Source: Opacimonas sp002292215 (GTDB taxonomy: Bacteria > Pseudomonadota > Gammaproteobacteria > Enterobacterales > Alteromonadaceae). Taken from it: 64,000 bases of DNA. Shown here piece after piece: positions 7,151 to 16,762 of the stretch (the stretch's first letter is position 1; each line of letters begins with the position of its first letter). The DNA lies in the NCBI GenBank assembly GCA_943846745.1, contig OX044360.1, forward strand, positions 1,488,001 through 1,552,000. The letters run 5' to 3'. The notes beneath the pieces were generated by a model, which had not been told where the DNA came from, made no database searches, and saw only the letters and a program-made list of their open reading frames with translations. The translations under genes and the position numbers were made by a program.

Positions 7151-10100
7151 ATGTACAATTCTATTACTCATGGAATACGCCAACATTACAAAAACAATGT
7201 TCTTCCATACTCACTTGCTCTTGGCTTAGCTGGATTAACTGTAGTCAATACAGTGTCTGCTCAAGAAGCCGAAGAAAAGAAAGATGACAATATTGAAAAA
7301 ATCGCTGTTACTGGAACACAAATAAAAAATGGCCAAATCTCCGAAGCCCTAGCCGTTTCAGTATATAGTTCTGAAGATCTTGCAGAATTTGGCATCGATT
7401 CTGGTGATGAATTATTAGATCTGATCCCTGAAAATGGGCAAAATTTTGTCAATGAAGCAGAAAGTATCTCAGGTGGTGTCAATGCTGCTCGTGGTGATAT
7501 CGGCGCATTCAACTTACGTAATATGGGTACGGGTAACACTCTCGTGCTACTCAATGGTCGTCGCCTAGTGAATTCTGCTACATACCAAACCGAAGAAGTT
7601 GGAGGAAGTTTTGTGCCAGTTAACTCAGTTAACTCCAATATCATTCCTGTGACAGGCCTCGATAGAGTCGAAGTGTTACGTGATGGCGCATCAGCAATTT
7701 ATGGTGCAGACGCAGTCGCTGGTGTTGTTAATCACGTGCTCAAAAATGATTTTGTGGGTTTAAATGTGCGCGCTAAAGTGGCTAGTTTCCAACATCTACC
7801 ACGCAATGATGAGTCGTTAACCATTGAATGGGGTAAGGATTTCAATGGCGGCAAAACCAATGTCAGTTCCTTTTTTAGTTACTATGCAAGAGACCGCGTT
7901 AACTCTCAAGACGATCCACGATGGTCGGATTCAGATTTTCGAAGTCGTCTCCCCGAAGGTTCACCTTGGGCAGATTCAACCGTATTTAGAAATGACACTG
8001 TTAATTCGTTGTATGGCCAGTTTGATTTAGTCTCTAGTGCAACGAGTTCAGGTTTACGCAATGTACTTACCGATAGTAGTGGCGAATTCGAAACCTATCC
8101 TGAAGGTGACCCACGCTGTCAATATAGTATTGGCTATGGCACTTGTGGCGGGATTGATGGACAAGGCACCTACCGCTTAAATCTTAATGATAATCGTGAT
8201 TTAGTGTCCGAATTAACTCGTGCAAATATGTTTGTCTTTATCAATCATGAGTTTGATAATGGGATCGAAGGATTCACTGAATTGTCTTACTATCAATCCA
8301 GCACTAATATGTTCCGCCATCCTTCAGCGTCCTTCTCAACTTCCAAGCTTCGAGTTGCTGCAGATAACTATTGGAACCCTTTGGGTCCAGTTGGCTCGCC
8401 CAATCGGTTACCTGATTCGGTAATTGGTACTGATGTACCTGCTGGCGGCATGGCATTAATTATTGATAATTATCGATTTGCTGAAAAACCGCGCATCGTT
8501 GATAATGACGGTGATACCTATCGTTTCTTACAAGGTTTTCGTGGTTTATATAAAAATTGGGATTGGGAAGGCGCATTTATACATTCCAAAGCAACAAAAG
8601 ATGACATTACGCGAAATCGAGTATCCAATATATTAATGCAAGAAGCGTTAAATGATACCACAGCGGCGGCATATAATCCGTTTAGTGGCGGCATCAATAA
8701 TAACATTGAACGCGCCCTCGTTGATGTCTCCAGATTAAGTGAAACTAAACTCACCAGTTTTGATTTTAAAATATCTAATCCCGATATGTTCAAAATGCAA
8801 GGCGGTATGGCGGGATTATTACTCGGCACAGAATATCGCCGTGAGTCATTTATCGATGACCGAGATGACCGGTTAGACGGAACTATTGTGTTTACTGATT
8901 GGGAAGGAGATACCTACCCCTATGTGTCAGATGTCGTGAACTCAAGCCCAACACCTGACAATGCAGGTAGCCGTAATGTCGCGTCGCTCTTTGCTGAATT
9001 ACAATTACCTGTTTTAGAAAACGTTGACGTACAAGCTGCTATTCGGCATGAGCGATTCTCTGATGTCGGCAATACAACCGTCGGTAAACTAGCCTTTGGA
9101 TGGGAAATCATACCACAATTACTCATGCGTGGTTCTTGGTCTGAAGCATTTCGAGCTCCCAATTTGGTCACCATTAATGAAGAAATTGTTGCACGAAATA
9201 ATACTCGTACCGATTGGGCCTGTACTTATGCTGCCGAAAACGGTGGAGACCCCAATCAAAACACATTAGATTGTAATAATTCGATTCAACGAATTGCGCA
9301 AGGGAGCCAAGACTTAGCACCTGAAACATCTGAAAATAAATCACTGGGTTTTGTATTTACACCTGTCAATAACCTCACAATAACGTTGGATTATTGGTCG
9401 ATAGTCAAAGAGGACACAATTGGTTTATTTGGTGAAGAAAACCATACCTTACTGGATTTATTGGCTCGACTGGACAATACCGGCGCAGGTTGTACCGGTA
9501 ACCCAGCCGTCACACGCCAAGCTGTGGGGGATGATGAAGCTGCCATTTACACTGCGGCAGGTATGTGTCCAGCAGGCGATATTCAATTTATCGATGACCA
9601 GTATGCTAACTTAGATACGCGCACGGTTGAAGGTTTTGATGTAGGGTTCTTCTTTGATTGGGGTACTGCTGTTGGTGACTTTAGATTACGTTATAACGGT
9701 TCTTTTTTGACAACCTATGAGCAAAAAGCTGGTGGAGAATCTGCAATTCTCGTGGCTGCTCAGGCTGATGGACTGATCCCCAGCAATTATCCAATTGATG
9801 GTTTCGCCAATCTAGTGAACCGCGACGGCAATCAAGATCAACGTCATACGTTCAAACTATCATGGAAGAATGGTCCTTGGGGGGCGTCATTTGGTGGCCG
9901 CCGTGTGGGTGATTTTTATCAAAGCTCACTCACCCTAGACGATGGTACTCGCTATAATATTCCTGCAATGAGTACATACGATGGCACCATTGATTATCGT
10001 TTTGACCATGGTGAATCCGACACTCGGATCCGTTTTGGTGTCAAAAACATGTTTGATGAACGAGCCCCGCTTGCCGACCGTTACTTTGGGTATAACTCTG

Positions 10101-10156
10101 ATGCCCATAAAGATCTTGGTCGTAACTTTTACTTAGACGTGCGTTATAGAATGTAA
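7151..10156 (+). CDS. TonB-dependent outer-membrane receptor
   Basis: A 1001-residue receptor with a signal peptide (residues 1-37, ending VSA). A plug domain starts almost at once (about 50-195; IEKIAVTGTQI is TonB-box-like, then LRNMGTGNTLVLLNGRR and VEVLRDGASAIYGADAVAGVVN). The rest is a 22-strand-type barrel. There is no N-terminal STN signalling domain, although the gene follows a sigma/anti-sigma pair. The protein ends YLDVRYRM rather than with the usual terminal aromatic residue. Cys-containing extracellular loops (CQYSIGYGTCGG, WACTYAAE) are visible. The ligand is unknown; the neighbouring peptidase suggests peptides, as inference. Confidence 0.9.
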   Translation: MYNSITHGIRQHYKNNVLPYSLALGLAGLTVVNTVSAQEAEEKKDDNIEKIAVTGTQIKNGQISEALAVSVYSSEDLAEFGIDSGDELLDLIPENGQNFVNEAESISGGVNAARGDIGAFNLRNMGTGNTLVLLNGRRLVNSATYQTEEVGGSFVPVNSVNSNIIPVTGLDRVEVLRDGASAIYGADAVAGVVNHVLKNDFVGLNVRAKVASFQHLPRNDESLTIEWGKDFNGGKTNVSSFFSYYARDRVNSQDDPRWSDSDFRSRLPEGSPWADSTVFRNDTVNSLYGQFDLVSSATSSGLRNVLTDSSGEFETYPEGDPRCQYSIGYGTCGGIDGQGTYRLNLNDNRDLVSELTRANMFVFINHEFDNGIEGFTELSYYQSSTNMFRHPSASFSTSKLRVAADNYWNPLGPVGSPNRLPDSVIGTDVPAGGMALIIDNYRFAEKPRIVDNDGDTYRFLQGFRGLYKNWDWEGAFIHSKATKDDITRNRVSNILMQEALNDTTAAAYNPFSGGINNNIERALVDVSRLSETKLTSFDFKISNPDMFKMQGGMAGLLLGTEYRRESFIDDRDDRLDGTIVFTDWEGDTYPYVSDVVNSSPTPDNAGSRNVASLFAELQLPVLENVDVQAAIRHERFSDVGNTTVGKLAFGWEIIPQLLMRGSWSEAFRAPNLVTINEEIVARNNTRTDWACTYAAENGGDPNQNTLDCNNSIQRIAQGSQDLAPETSENKSLGFVFTPVNNLTITLDYWSIVKEDTIGLFGEENHTLLDLLARLDNTGAGCTGNPAVTRQAVGDDEAAIYTAAGMCPAGDIQFIDDQYANLDTRTVEGFDVGFFFDWGTAVGDFRLRYNGSFLTTYEQKAGGESAILVAAQADGLIPSNYPIDGFANLVNRDGNQDQRHTFKLSWKNGPWGASFGGRRVGDFYQSSLTLDDGTRYNIPAMSTYDGTIDYRFDHGESDTRIRFGVKNMFDERAPLADRYFGYNSDAHKDLGRNFYLDVRYRM

Positions 10157-10182
10157 GGTCTTAATTGTAAAAGTATTTCCTT

Positions 10183-10222
10183 GCGCATTAGGTTAAATAC
10201 GTTAGCCTAATGCGCTTCTTTT
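10183..10222 (+). terminator. rho-independent terminator of TonB receptor gene
   Basis: Perfect ten-base arms GCGCATTAGG (10183-10192) and CCTAATGCGC (10206-10215) are followed by TTCTTTT. The ATG at 10210, a possible early start for the next gene, falls inside this hairpin, which argues against that start. Confidence 0.8.
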
Positions 10223-10242
10223 ACTGTATAAGGGTACAATCT

Positions 10243-11739
10243 ATGAGTAATCAACCTTCACCTGCAAGTACTAGTGCCGCGGCTTCATTTAAACGTGCCC
10301 AATACCAGGATATTGGATTGATCCTCGGCCCTTTGTTATTTGCTCTCATGATGATATTCGATCACCAACAAACGACTATGTCTACCGAAGCATGGCGAAC
10401 CGCCGCAGTAGGCATGTGGATGGCAATTTGGTGGGCAACGGAAGCGATCCCTGTCCCTGCAACAGCATTTATTCCACTCATCACTTTTGATGTGCTGGGC
10501 ATTGCTTCCATCAAGGACGCCGCATCAGCTTATGCAAACCCCATTATTTATTTGTTTTTAGGCGCATTTGTGCTCGCAATAGCTGTTGAGCGTTGGCAAC
10601 TTCATAAGCGAATTGCGCTCGTTATACTGTCCAAAACGGGTACCAATGGTAAAAGTCTTATCGGCGGATTTATGGTCGTCGCGGCGGTGTTATCCATGTG
10701 GATGACCAACACTTCTACCACGATGATGCTTCTGCCTATCGCCTTGTCCGTCGTCACCGTTATCAGTGAAAAAGTGGTGGGTTTATCAGCAAAACAAATC
10801 AGTCACTTTCAAGCTGCAATGCTATTGAGTTTAGCGTATGGTGCAACCATTGGTGGTTTAGCGACTTTGATCGGTACTCCTCCTAATGCTCTATTAGCCG
10901 CGTATTTATCAGAAAATCATGGAATTGAATTAGGCTTTGCTCAATGGATGGCCATTGGTGTGCCGGTGTCGACTGTAATGCTACCGATTGCTTGGTTTGT
11001 ATTAACGCGAATTTCGTTTCAAGTAAATATACAGGCAGATGCCAAAGTCGAGGCGCATTTACAGCAACTCAGATCCGAATTAGGCCCGGTATCAACGGCT
11101 GAAAAACGTGTCGCACTGATATTTTTAGGTGTTGTGATAGCTTGGATGTTACGCCGGCCAGTCAGTGATATGCTCGGGGTGACTGGCGTCAGTGATGCAA
11201 TGATTGCCATGGCAGCAGCGATGTTATTATTCATTATCCCATCGGGTGAAAAAGAGCAATACCAGCTAATTACTTGGCCTGATGTAACCCGTTTGCCTTG
11301 GGGTGTGTTGATATTATTCGGGGGAGGATTAAGCTTAGCATCTGCGGTTTCAGGTTCAGGGTTGGCCTTATGGTTAGGAGAAACCGTTTCAGCAATGGGT
11401 ACATCAAAATTAATATTATTGATTATCCTCACGACCGGGTTAGTCATTTTTTTAACGGAATTGACCAGTAATTTAGCCACCACAGCGACCTTTTTACCCG
11501 TCATGGGAGCCATTGCAATCCAACAAGATTTATCACCGCTGATGTTGAGTGTGCCTATAACCTTAGCGGCTAGCTGCGCGTTTATGTTACCTGTCGCTAC
11601 ACCACCAAATGCCATTGTGTTTGCGTCAGGCATGCTAACCATTCCACAAATGATCCGCAGCGGTTTGATTTTAAACCTTATTGGGTTGGTGATACTAACA
11701 TTTGTGGCAATTTGGTGGGCGCCGTTTATACTGAATTAA
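10243..11739 (+). CDS. DASS/SLC13-family Na+:anion (dicarboxylate-like) symporter
   Basis: A 498-residue polytopic inner-membrane protein. The start at 10243 has AAGGG nine bases upstream. Both copies of the family SNT-type substrate/Na+ motif are visible: MTNTSTTMMLLPIA (about residues 155-168) and ELTSNLATTATFLP (about 405-420). Each is followed by a Pro-Pro-Asn loop (GTPPNALLAAY and ATPPNAIVFASG). Members import di- or tricarboxylates, or sulfate, with Na+. It is separated from the receptor by a terminator but shares its direction, so it may be functionally linked. The exact anion cannot be read from sequence. Confidence 0.88.
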   Translation: MSNQPSPASTSAAASFKRAQYQDIGLILGPLLFALMMIFDHQQTTMSTEAWRTAAVGMWMAIWWATEAIPVPATAFIPLITFDVLGIASIKDAASAYANPIIYLFLGAFVLAIAVERWQLHKRIALVILSKTGTNGKSLIGGFMVVAAVLSMWMTNTSTTMMLLPIALSVVTVISEKVVGLSAKQISHFQAAMLLSLAYGATIGGLATLIGTPPNALLAAYLSENHGIELGFAQWMAIGVPVSTVMLPIAWFVLTRISFQVNIQADAKVEAHLQQLRSELGPVSTAEKRVALIFLGVVIAWMLRRPVSDMLGVTGVSDAMIAMAAAMLLFIIPSGEKEQYQLITWPDVTRLPWGVLILFGGGLSLASAVSGSGLALWLGETVSAMGTSKLILLIILTTGLVIFLTELTSNLATTATFLPVMGAIAIQQDLSPLMLSVPITLAASCAFMLPVATPPNAIVFASGMLTIPQMIRSGLILNLIGLVILTFVAIWWAPFILN

Positions 11740-11748
11740 TTAAATATC

Positions 11749-11771
11749 GAGCCTGTTTACACAACAGGCTC
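11749..11771 (-). terminator. hairpin at the prpF 3' end
   Basis: Perfect nine-base arms GAGCCTGTT and AACAGGCTC with a five-base loop overlap the prpF stop codon. The tail is A/T-rich rather than a pure T run. It lies between the convergent DASS and prp transcripts and may serve both. Confidence 0.6.
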
Positions 11772-12957
11772 CGGCACTCGCACATTCCCTTCCATCAAAA
11801 CCCTGGCTGAACGGCTCATCACCACCTTTTCAACTTGCCATTTAGCATCCGCTAATGACGCACTTGCCCCCACTTTTAAAGTACCTGATGGATGGCCAAA
11901 AGTAACCGACTCAATTGCACCGCCACCGGCAGCCAAATTCACCAGTGTCCCAGGAATGGCGGCAGCAGTGCCAATCGCAACTGCAGCCGTACCCATCATC
12001 GCATGATGTAATTTGCCCATTGATAAGGCTCTGACGTGCAAATCAATCCCATCTTGAGAAATGTCAGTACCACTTGATGTGGTAAAAGCACTAGCAGGTG
12101 CAACAAACGCAATTTTAGGTGTATGTTGCGATCTTTGAGCTGTTTCAATATCAGGACTCAAGCCCATCTTTACCGCACCATGCAAGCGGATCGTTTCAAA
12201 TCGCGCTAATGCTGCTTCGTCATTATTAATGGCATCTTGCAATTCAGTACCGATATAACCGAGCTCTGACGAGTTAAAAAATAACGTCGGGATCCCTGAG
12301 TTAATCATACTAACTTGAAACTCACCGATACCTGGCACAATGAGTGTATCAACCAGATTACCGGTCGGTAACACCGCTTCGGATGGATCGACTGGAGCAA
12401 CAAACTCCACCGGCACTTCTGCTGCGGGAAATGTCACGCCATCGAGCATAAAATCACCCGTTTCTTGAACTTCTCCGTTGCTGATCGGCACGCGAGCAAT
12501 AATCGTTTTATGAATATTGGCTTGCCAAATACGCACGACTGCTACCCCCATTTTCAGGAATACGTCCAGCTTCTACCAAACCATTATTAATGGCAAATGA
12601 ACCAACCGCTGCCGTCAAATTACCGCAATTACCACTCCAATCCACAAAGGGTTTATCAATCGCCACTTGGCCAAACAAATAATCCACATCATGATCTGGT
12701 TGTGTGCTGGCACTCAAAATAACCGTTTTACTGGTACTTGAGGTTGCCCCTCCCATGCCATCCGTCTGTTTGCCATAGGGATCAGGGCTACCAATCACAC
12801 GCAGTAATAATGCATCACGATAAGCACCTGCCACTTGTGCTGCCACCGGCAAATCACTGAGCTTAAAAAACACCCCTTTACTCGTCCCACCACGCATATA
12901 CGTGGCAGGAATTTTCAGCTGGGGTGCAAAGGCGGATCCAGCAGCTGGTTGGCTCAT
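11757..12957 (-). pseudogene. prpF: prpF, 2-methylaconitate cis-trans isomerase, interrupted by a +1 frameshift
   Basis: PrpF isomerises the 2-methylaconitate made by AcnD in the methylcitrate cycle. Two overlapping frames together give a normal protein of about 398 residues. The N-terminal part (12508-12957: MRGGTSKGVFF, DPYGKQTDGMGGATSSTSK, GNCGNLTAAVG) runs to ENG; the C-terminal part (11757-12551) continues from GVAVVRIWQ. The break is in a run of five G's on the coding strand (C's at 12545-12549); one G fewer restores the frame. Everything else is intact, so this is either a sequencing/assembly error, a recent mutation or a slippage site. Its start overlaps the acnD stop (ATGA), showing it belongs to the operon. 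Confidence 0.85.
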
Positions 12958-15548
12958 GCGACATGTCCTTCTAAAAAGTCTTGTGCAAAGCGTTGTAATA
13001 CACCACCGGCTTCATACACGCTTTGTTCCTCAGCAGTATCAATCCGACATAATGTATCAATGTTAAATTGCTCTCCGTTAGCACGTGTTACTTCAACTTG
13101 CATGGTGCTTCCGGCTACTACGTCACCATTGACTGCGTAGGTTTCAGTGCCATCAATATTAAAAGTATGACGAGTTTGCCCTGGCATAAACTCTAATGGC
13201 AACACGCCCATACCGACTAAGTTAGTGCGGTGAATACGTTCAAACCCTTCGGCGATAATCACTTCTACGCCGGCTAAACGTACCCCTTTCGCTGCCCAAT
13301 CACGGGATGAACCTTGTCCATAATCCGCACCAGCCACAATGATCAATGGTTGCTTACGTTCCATATAAGTTTCAATCGCTTCCCACATACGCAATGTTTT
13401 ACCTTCCGGTTCGACACGGGCATAAGAACCCTGTTTGATCTCACCTTGCTCATCTAAGACCATTTCATTGAGTAGTTTTGGATTAGCAAACGTCGCGCGC
13501 TGCGCTGTTAGATGATCGCCACGATGTGTCGCATACGAGTTAAAATCTTCTTCCGGCAAGCCCATTTTAGCTAAGTATTCACCGGCAGCACTGCTACTCA
13601 TAATTGCATTCGAGGGCGATAAATGATCGGTTGTAATGTTATCCCCAAGTACCGCTAATGGTCGCATACCTTGCATGGTTCTTGGCGCTGCTATATCGCC
13701 TTCCCAATAAGGTGGACGACGGATATAGGTACTTTGTGGACGCCAATCATAGAGCGGGTTGTTTTTCTCACCATAGTCAACACTCAAATCAAACATAGGT
13801 GTATACACTTGGTTAAACATCTCAGGCTTGACGCTCGCTTTAATCACGGCATCGACTTCGGCATCATCTGGCCATATATCTTTTAAACGAACTGGATTGC
13901 CGTTTTTGTCATGCCCTAATACGTCTTTTTCAATATCAAAACGTATTGAACCCGCAATCGCATAGGCCACGACTAATGGCGGAGATGCCAAGAATGCTTG
14001 TGATGCATACGGATGAATGCGACCATCAAAATTACGGTTACCTGATAACACTGCTGTAGCATATAAATCACGGTCGATAATTTCTTGTTGGATCTTAGGA
14101 TCCAATGCACCCGACATACCATTACATGAAGTACAGGCATATCCGACAATGCCAAAGCCTAAATGCTCTAATTCAGACAGTAATCCAGCTTCTTCTAAGT
14201 ACATTTTAACGACTTTAGAACCTGGCGCTAATGAGGATTTAACCCAAGGTTGACGAACTAAACCAAGCTCATTGGCTTTTTTGGCAAGCATGCCCGCCAT
14301 GATCACATTGCGTGGGTTCGACGTGTTAGTACAACTGGTAATCGCTGCAATGATAACAGCGCCATCTGGCATTAAACCTTCTTCCTTTGTGTACGCTTTG
14401 GCAATACCGCGCGAGGCTAGCTCACTGACCGGGAGCTTAGCATGAGGATTTGACGGACCCGCCATATTCCACTGCACCGCAGACAAATCAAATGATAAGG
14501 TACGCTCGTATTGGGCATCTACCATGCTATCAGCCCACAAACCTGTGGTTTTAGCATAGGCTTCGACTAACTTCACTTGCTCCGGCTCACGTCCGGTTAA
14601 CGTTAAATAATCAATGGTTTGCTGATCGATATAAAACATCGCTGCCGTTGCGCCATACTCAGGTGTCATATTAGAAATCGTCGCGCGATCTCCTAATGAT
14701 AAATGCTGGGTACCTTCACCATAAAACTCTAAAAATGCACCGACGACTTTGGCTTCACGTAAAAACTGCGTCAATGCCAATACGATATCTGTAGAAGTAA
14801 TGCCCGGTTGTGGCTTACCTGTGAACTCGACGCCAATAATATCCGGCAAACGCATATACGAAGCGCGCCCTAGCATGACATTTTCCGCTTCCAAACCACC
14901 GACACCAATCGAGATCACGCCTAGGGCATCTGTATGGGGAGTATGTGAATCAGTCCCTACACAGGTATCAGGAAAGGCAACATTATCTTTTACTTGCACG
15001 ACGGGTGACATTTTTTCAAGGTTAATTTGGTGCATGATCCCGTTACCAGGGGGGATTACATCCACGTTTTTAAACGCCGTTTTGGTCCAATTAATAAAAT
15101 GGAAACGATCTTCATTACGACGATCTTCAATCGCGCGGTTTTTATCAAACGCTTCAGGATCAAAGCCGCCGTACTCAACAGCTAAGGAATGATCGACGAT
15201 AAGTTGCGTTGGTACAACAGGGTTAACTTTAGCAGGATCACCACCTTTATCCGCAATGGCATCACGTAAACCGGCTAAATCAACCAGTGCCGTTTGTCCC
15301 AAAATATCATGACAGACCACTCGTGCGGGAAACCACGGGAAATCTTTTTCTTTTTTACGGTAGATTAATTGTTCTAATGACACCTGTAGTGACTCTGGCG
15401 CACATTTACGTACCAAGTTTTCTGCTAGTACCTTTGAAGTATACGGGAGCTTGGCGTACGCACCAGGCTCAATCGCATTGACCGCTGCTTGAGTATCAAA
15501 ATACTCTAACGTACTTTCAGGCAAACGAATTTTGTAATCACTGTTCAT
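12954..15548 (-). CDS. acnD: AcnD, Fe/S-dependent 2-methylcitrate dehydratase
   Basis: An 864-residue aconitase-family enzyme that dehydrates 2-methylcitrate to 2-methylaconitate in propionyl-CoA breakdown. The start at 15548 is preceded by GAGGTG and lies one base from the prpC stop; an upstream in-frame ATG at 15569 would overlap prpC. [4Fe-4S] cysteines are visible in ITSCTNTSNPRNV and CTSCNGMSG. VGTDSHTPHTDALGV and the C-terminal swivel domain GADYGQGSSRDWAAKG are typical aconitase signatures. Presence of AcnD plus PrpF replaces PrpD, a known alternative in Shewanella, Vibrio and relatives. Confidence 0.95.
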   Translation of the reverse strand: MNSDYKIRLPESTLEYFDTQAAVNAIEPGAYAKLPYTSKVLAENLVRKCAPESLQVSLEQLIYRKKEKDFPWFPARVVCHDILGQTALVDLAGLRDAIADKGGDPAKVNPVVPTQLIVDHSLAVEYGGFDPEAFDKNRAIEDRRNEDRFHFINWTKTAFKNVDVIPPGNGIMHQINLEKMSPVVQVKDNVAFPDTCVGTDSHTPHTDALGVISIGVGGLEAENVMLGRASYMRLPDIIGVEFTGKPQPGITSTDIVLALTQFLREAKVVGAFLEFYGEGTQHLSLGDRATISNMTPEYGATAAMFYIDQQTIDYLTLTGREPEQVKLVEAYAKTTGLWADSMVDAQYERTLSFDLSAVQWNMAGPSNPHAKLPVSELASRGIAKAYTKEEGLMPDGAVIIAAITSCTNTSNPRNVIMAGMLAKKANELGLVRQPWVKSSLAPGSKVVKMYLEEAGLLSELEHLGFGIVGYACTSCNGMSGALDPKIQQEIIDRDLYATAVLSGNRNFDGRIHPYASQAFLASPPLVVAYAIAGSIRFDIEKDVLGHDKNGNPVRLKDIWPDDAEVDAVIKASVKPEMFNQVYTPMFDLSVDYGEKNNPLYDWRPQSTYIRRPPYWEGDIAAPRTMQGMRPLAVLGDNITTDHLSPSNAIMSSSAAGEYLAKMGLPEEDFNSYATHRGDHLTAQRATFANPKLLNEMVLDEQGEIKQGSYARVEPEGKTLRMWEAIETYMERKQPLIIVAGADYGQGSSRDWAAKGVRLAGVEVIIAEGFERIHRTNLVGMGVLPLEFMPGQTRHTFNIDGTETYAVNGDVVAGSTMQVEVTRANGEQFNIDTLCRIDTAEEQSVYEAGGVLQRFAQDFLEGHVA

Positions 15549-15549
15549 T

Positions 15550-16680
15550 TTAAGCACCTCGTTGTGCAATAGGGGTCACGGTACGCGGTTCACTTCCTGT
15601 ATAATCGGCGCTTGGACGAATGATCCGGTTATTAGCCCGCTGCTCCATGACATGTGCCGCCCAACCAGTCACGCGTGAGCACACAAAGATTGGCGTAAAT
15701 AATGGCGTTGGAATACCCATAAAGTGATACGCTGAAGCATGGAAGAAATCTGCATTACAGAATAATTTTTTGCTATCCCACATAAACTCTTCACACGCGA
15801 CTGAGATATCATACAAGCTACTATCTCCGTATTCTTCCGATAATAATTTAGACCATTTTTTGATGATCACATTACGCGGATCAGATTCACGATAAATGGC
15901 ATGGCCAAAGCCCATGATTTTTTCTTTACGTTCCAACATCCCTGCCATTTGGATTTTAGCGTCTTCTGGGGAAGTAAACTTCTGGATCATCTCCATTGCC
16001 GCTTCATTGGCTCCGCCATGTAATGGACCGCGTAATGAACCAATTGCGCCAGTAATACACGAAAACATATCGGATAATGTCGAAGCACATACACGCGCCG
16101 TAAAGGTTGAGGCGTTAAATTCGTGCTCCGCATACAAAATCAAAGATACGTCCATGACTTTACGATGTAATTCAGATGGCGTTTTACCGGTTAATAATGC
16201 TAAGAAGTGACCACCGATTGATGATTCATCGGTGACACAATCAATTTCAACGCCTTCATGGGTATAACGATACCAATAGGTCATGATTGCAGGAAAGGCA
16301 GCCAGTAAACGATTGGCAGCGTGCTGTTGTTGAGCAAAATCGGCTTCAGGTTCTAGATTTCCTAAGAATGATGCGCCGGTGCGCATAACATCCATCGGAT
16401 GGGTATCTTTTGGCACTAAACGCAACACCGCTTTAAGGGCATCAGGTAAATCACGCATGCTAGTTAGTTGCGCGACATATTCATCTAATTGCGCTTGGGT
16501 GGGTAGCTCACCGTTAAATAATAAATATGCGACTTCTTCAAAGGTCGCATTATCCGCTAAATCTGATACATCATAACCACAATAGGTTAAACCTGAGCCA
16601 GATTGTCCCACAGTACAGAGTTTGGTTTCACCTGCGCTTTGACCACGTAATCCAGCGCCACTTAATTTTTTATCGGCCAT
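15550..16680 (-). CDS. prpC: 2-methylcitrate synthase
   Basis: A 376-residue citrate-synthase-family enzyme that condenses propionyl-CoA and oxaloacetate. The start at 16680 (MADKKLSGAGLRGQ) has AGGAC upstream; the longer in-frame ATG at 16746 is not supported. Catalytic segments include LHGGANEAAME, GFGHAIYRESDPR and the C-terminal SRVTGWAAHVMEQRANNRIIRP. YCGYDVSDLA near residue 36 is typical of PrpC rather than GltA. It is flanked by prpB (82 bp gap) and acnD. Confidence 0.95.
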   Translation of the reverse strand: MADKKLSGAGLRGQSAGETKLCTVGQSGSGLTYCGYDVSDLADNATFEEVAYLLFNGELPTQAQLDEYVAQLTSMRDLPDALKAVLRLVPKDTHPMDVMRTGASFLGNLEPEADFAQQQHAANRLLAAFPAIMTYWYRYTHEGVEIDCVTDESSIGGHFLALLTGKTPSELHRKVMDVSLILYAEHEFNASTFTARVCASTLSDMFSCITGAIGSLRGPLHGGANEAAMEMIQKFTSPEDAKIQMAGMLERKEKIMGFGHAIYRESDPRNVIIKKWSKLLSEEYGDSSLYDISVACEEFMWDSKKLFCNADFFHASAYHFMGIPTPLFTPIFVCSRVTGWAAHVMEQRANNRIIRPSADYTGSEPRTVTPIAQRGA

Positions 16681-16762
16681 GTTGATGTCCTCTTTTTTAA
16701 AATTTTTTTTAATTGTTAGATTGAATATAGGGTACAAGGTACTCATTTATCGGTGCTATGAA

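Noticed and set aside
10210..10242. Earlier start for the DASS transporter
   Set aside because: This ATG is within the terminator hairpin of the receptor gene; ATG 10243 follows AAGGG.
11019..11642. 207-codon antisense ORF
   Set aside because: Opposite the DASS transporter, whose family motifs are unambiguous.
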